In this document: piece by piece, positions 5,851 to 7,093 of the stretch | How positions within the stretch are numbered: the first letter of the stretch is position 1 | Layout: each line of letters begins with the position of its first letter | NCBI GenBank assembly: GCA_016840125.1 | Contig: JAEOSY010000198.1 | Location: forward strand, 1-7,093 | Direction of reading: 5' to 3' | Source of the DNA: Candidatus Helarchaeota archaeon | GTDB taxonomy: Archaea; Asgardarchaeota; Lokiarchaeia; Helarchaeales; HEL-GB-A | Length of the DNA stretch: 7,093 bases | Made by a program: the position numbers and the translations under genes | Notes under the pieces: model-generated | Database searches by the model: none | The model's input: only the letters and a program-made list of their open reading frames with translations | What the model was told of the DNA's origin: nothing

Positions 5851-6816
5851 TTAACTGGAGTCTTCAATTTCGAATTCAACATCATCAAACAATCCTTCTA
5901 ATCCAGTTTTCAATTCATGAAAATCATATAATTGATATTTTTTAATTTCATCAGTTAAAATATCAAAGAAATTATCACATTTTCGCATGGCTATTTCTAA
6001 TTTCATATTCTTTTCAACGACTGATGAAACCAGTGGGTTTGCCTCTAAAATCTCTTTCACAGCTTGATTATCATTAGTGTGCATTAGGAAAGAACGTGAA
6101 CTTAAGGATTTAATTTTCAGCTCAGAAGGTGTTCCGATATGTACCAGTTTACCCTTTTGTAAAATCCCGATCCGATCACATAATAAAATCGCTTCATTTA
6201 GGTAATGAGTTGTTAATATAATGGTACAATCAAGAGTGCTGAGAATTTTTCGGACAAATTCAGCATTTTTCACATCTAATCCAAGAGTGGGTTCATCTAG
6301 ATATAGTATCTGAGGATTATTTATGAGACATCTTGCCAGAGCTAATTTCATTCGCATACCTAGAGAAAAATTTTCAACAAATTGATCTTTCCATGGACCC
6401 AATTCTACAAGATTAAGTAGTTCTTTCGCCTTTCCCTCAGGATCATCAGATGCGTATAAATTTGCATAAAAAACCAGATTATCAAAAGCGGTCAAGCGAT
6501 TATAGAGTAATTTATCTGAAAATAATACATTGAATTTACTATTAATTTGATTAAAGTGATGGGTGATATCTAAACTGTTAATATATATTTTTCCTCCTGT
6601 CGGATATTCCAATCCACAAAGCATTAAGATAGTGGTTGTTTTTCCTGCTCCATTTGGTCCTAACAATCCAAAAATCTCACCCTTTTCGACTTCAAATGAA
6701 ACCGAATCAACTGCTTTGAAATCTTTATATTTAGGGAAGAGTAATTTTTGAATTAAATTCCCACGTACATTTTTTTTGAAAATTTTTGTCACATTTTCAA
6801 CTTTAATTGCTATCAT
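5851..6816 (-). CDS. ABC transporter ATP-binding protein, ABC-2 (DrrA/NodI-like) export type
   Basis: The nucleotide-binding subunit that powers an ABC-2-type exporter from the cytoplasmic face of the membrane. Visible motifs in the 321 residues are Walker A GPNGAGKTT (53-61), signature FSLGMRMKL (150-158, a variant of LSGGQ), Walker B ILYLDEP (170-176) with E175 as catalytic base, D-loop GLD (179-181), and switch H204. The expected Q-loop glutamine is absent: NVLFSDKLLYNRLT (96-109) is found where most members read VxxQ. The preceding residues (14-35) form a longer N-terminal stretch ending in AVDSVSF, typical of this subgroup. A C-terminal domain (about 230-321) ends with TGLEGLFDDV, the counterpart of the usual LEDxF motif. 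The gene starts 20 bp after the permease stop, so the two are expected to be co-transcribed. The cargo cannot be told from sequence. Confidence 0.94.
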   Translation of the reverse strand: MIAIKVENVTKIFKKNVRGNLIQKLLFPKYKDFKAVDSVSFEVEKGEIFGLLGPNGAGKTTTILMLCGLEYPTGGKIYINSLDITHHFNQINSKFNVLFSDKLLYNRLTAFDNLVFYANLYASDDPEGKAKELLNLVELGPWKDQFVENFSLGMRMKLALARCLINNPQILYLDEPTLGLDVKNAEFVRKILSTLDCTIILTTHYLNEAILLCDRIGILQKGKLVHIGTPSELKIKSLSSRSFLMHTNDNQAVKEILEANPLVSSVVEKNMKLEIAMRKCDNFFDILTDEIKKYQLYDFHELKTGLEGLFDDVEFEIEDSS

Positions 6817-6836
6817 TTCTCAATACCAAACTTACT

Positions 6837-7093
6837 TTAATAACCACGAACCCCATAGCGTCGCGTTGTTCTTGTAAATGTATAAATTCCAATAACCACA
6901 CAGATTACACAGAATATTAATAAGTATAAAAGGGACCATAGAACCTCCATTGAAAGGAACCCAAACCATATATTTCGTGTGATATTTATGAGGTGATAAA
7001 GGGGATTAATATCAACCAAAAACCCGAGAATTGGAGAAATTTCTCCATACATAGTATAAGGAATTGAATATGTGCTTAAAAAAACTAAAATAT
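6837..7093 (-). CDS. ABC-2 type permease, C-terminal end only (5' part outside window)
   Basis: The frame stays open to the window edge, adding codons for ILVFLSTYSIPYT before the first ATG at 7052, so this is the end of a longer membrane protein, with 84 residues visible. It reads as the last part of an ABC-2 permease: a hydrophobic segment, a re-entrant-like ISPILGFLVDINPLYHLIN followed by TRNIWFG, then one clear transmembrane helix (WSLLYLLIFCVICVVIGIY), and a basic cytoplasmic tail RTTRRYGVRGY. The NPLYHL-x-R arrangement is characteristic of the family. The ATPase gene follows 20 bp later in the transcript; together they would form an exporter, as a homodimer of each or with another permease outside the window. 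Confidence 0.85.
   Translation of the reverse strand, partial: ILVFLSTYSIPYTMYGEISPILGFLVDINPLYHLINITRNIWFGFLSMEVLWSLLYLLIFCVICVVIGIYTFTRTTRRYGVRGY

Overview
The window looks like a chromosomal stretch from an archaeon. The evidence is an archaeal-type (NadM) nicotinamide-nucleotide adenylyltransferase, an archaeal-style class V aminotransferase, T-rich ends with no strong hairpin, and A/T-rich TATA-like promoters, one placed to give a leaderless mRNA. Most of it is A+T-rich (27 G+C of 120 bases at 5521-5640). An Asgard or other deep archaeal lineage is possible, but no gene here settles it.

Left edge (2-962): two tightly linked plus-strand genes, 1 bp apart, richer in G+C than the rest (68 of 120 bases at 721-840). 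The first is only the tail of a gene entering from the left. Its APGQFF turn followed by a terminal QFGFGEF glycine-rich stretch resembles the C-terminus of RAMP proteins (Cas5/Cas7-like subunits of type III CRISPR complexes). The second is a 231-residue protein I do not recognise. If the RAMP reading is right, this is the downstream end of a type III-like effector operon, and it is the best place to look for something new. A 262-bp spacer follows, with an imperfect 23-bp direct repeat but no CRISPR array.

Middle (1225-4406): nadM (NAD biosynthesis) meets a minus-strand SAM hydroxide adenosyltransferase tail to tail with a 1-bp gap. That gene is divergent, across 99 bp carrying an inverted repeat, from a plus-strand class V aminotransferase and a calcineurin-like phosphodiesterase of the MJ0936/YfcE/Vps29 fold, probably one transcript. 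The phosphodiesterase start belongs at 3837.

Right (4498-7093): three minus-strand genes. Read in transcription order they are the C-terminal end of an ABC-2 permease (cut by the window edge), its ATPase (20 bp gap), and, after 69 bp containing its own TATA-like box, an FAD-dependent oxidoreductase of the protoporphyrinogen-oxidase/UDP-galactopyranose-mutase-like group. A short convergent gap with T-rich tracts on both strands separates this set from the phosphodiesterase.

Apart from the two left-edge genes the window is metabolic and transport housekeeping. No tRNA, rRNA, insertion sequence or CRISPR array was seen.
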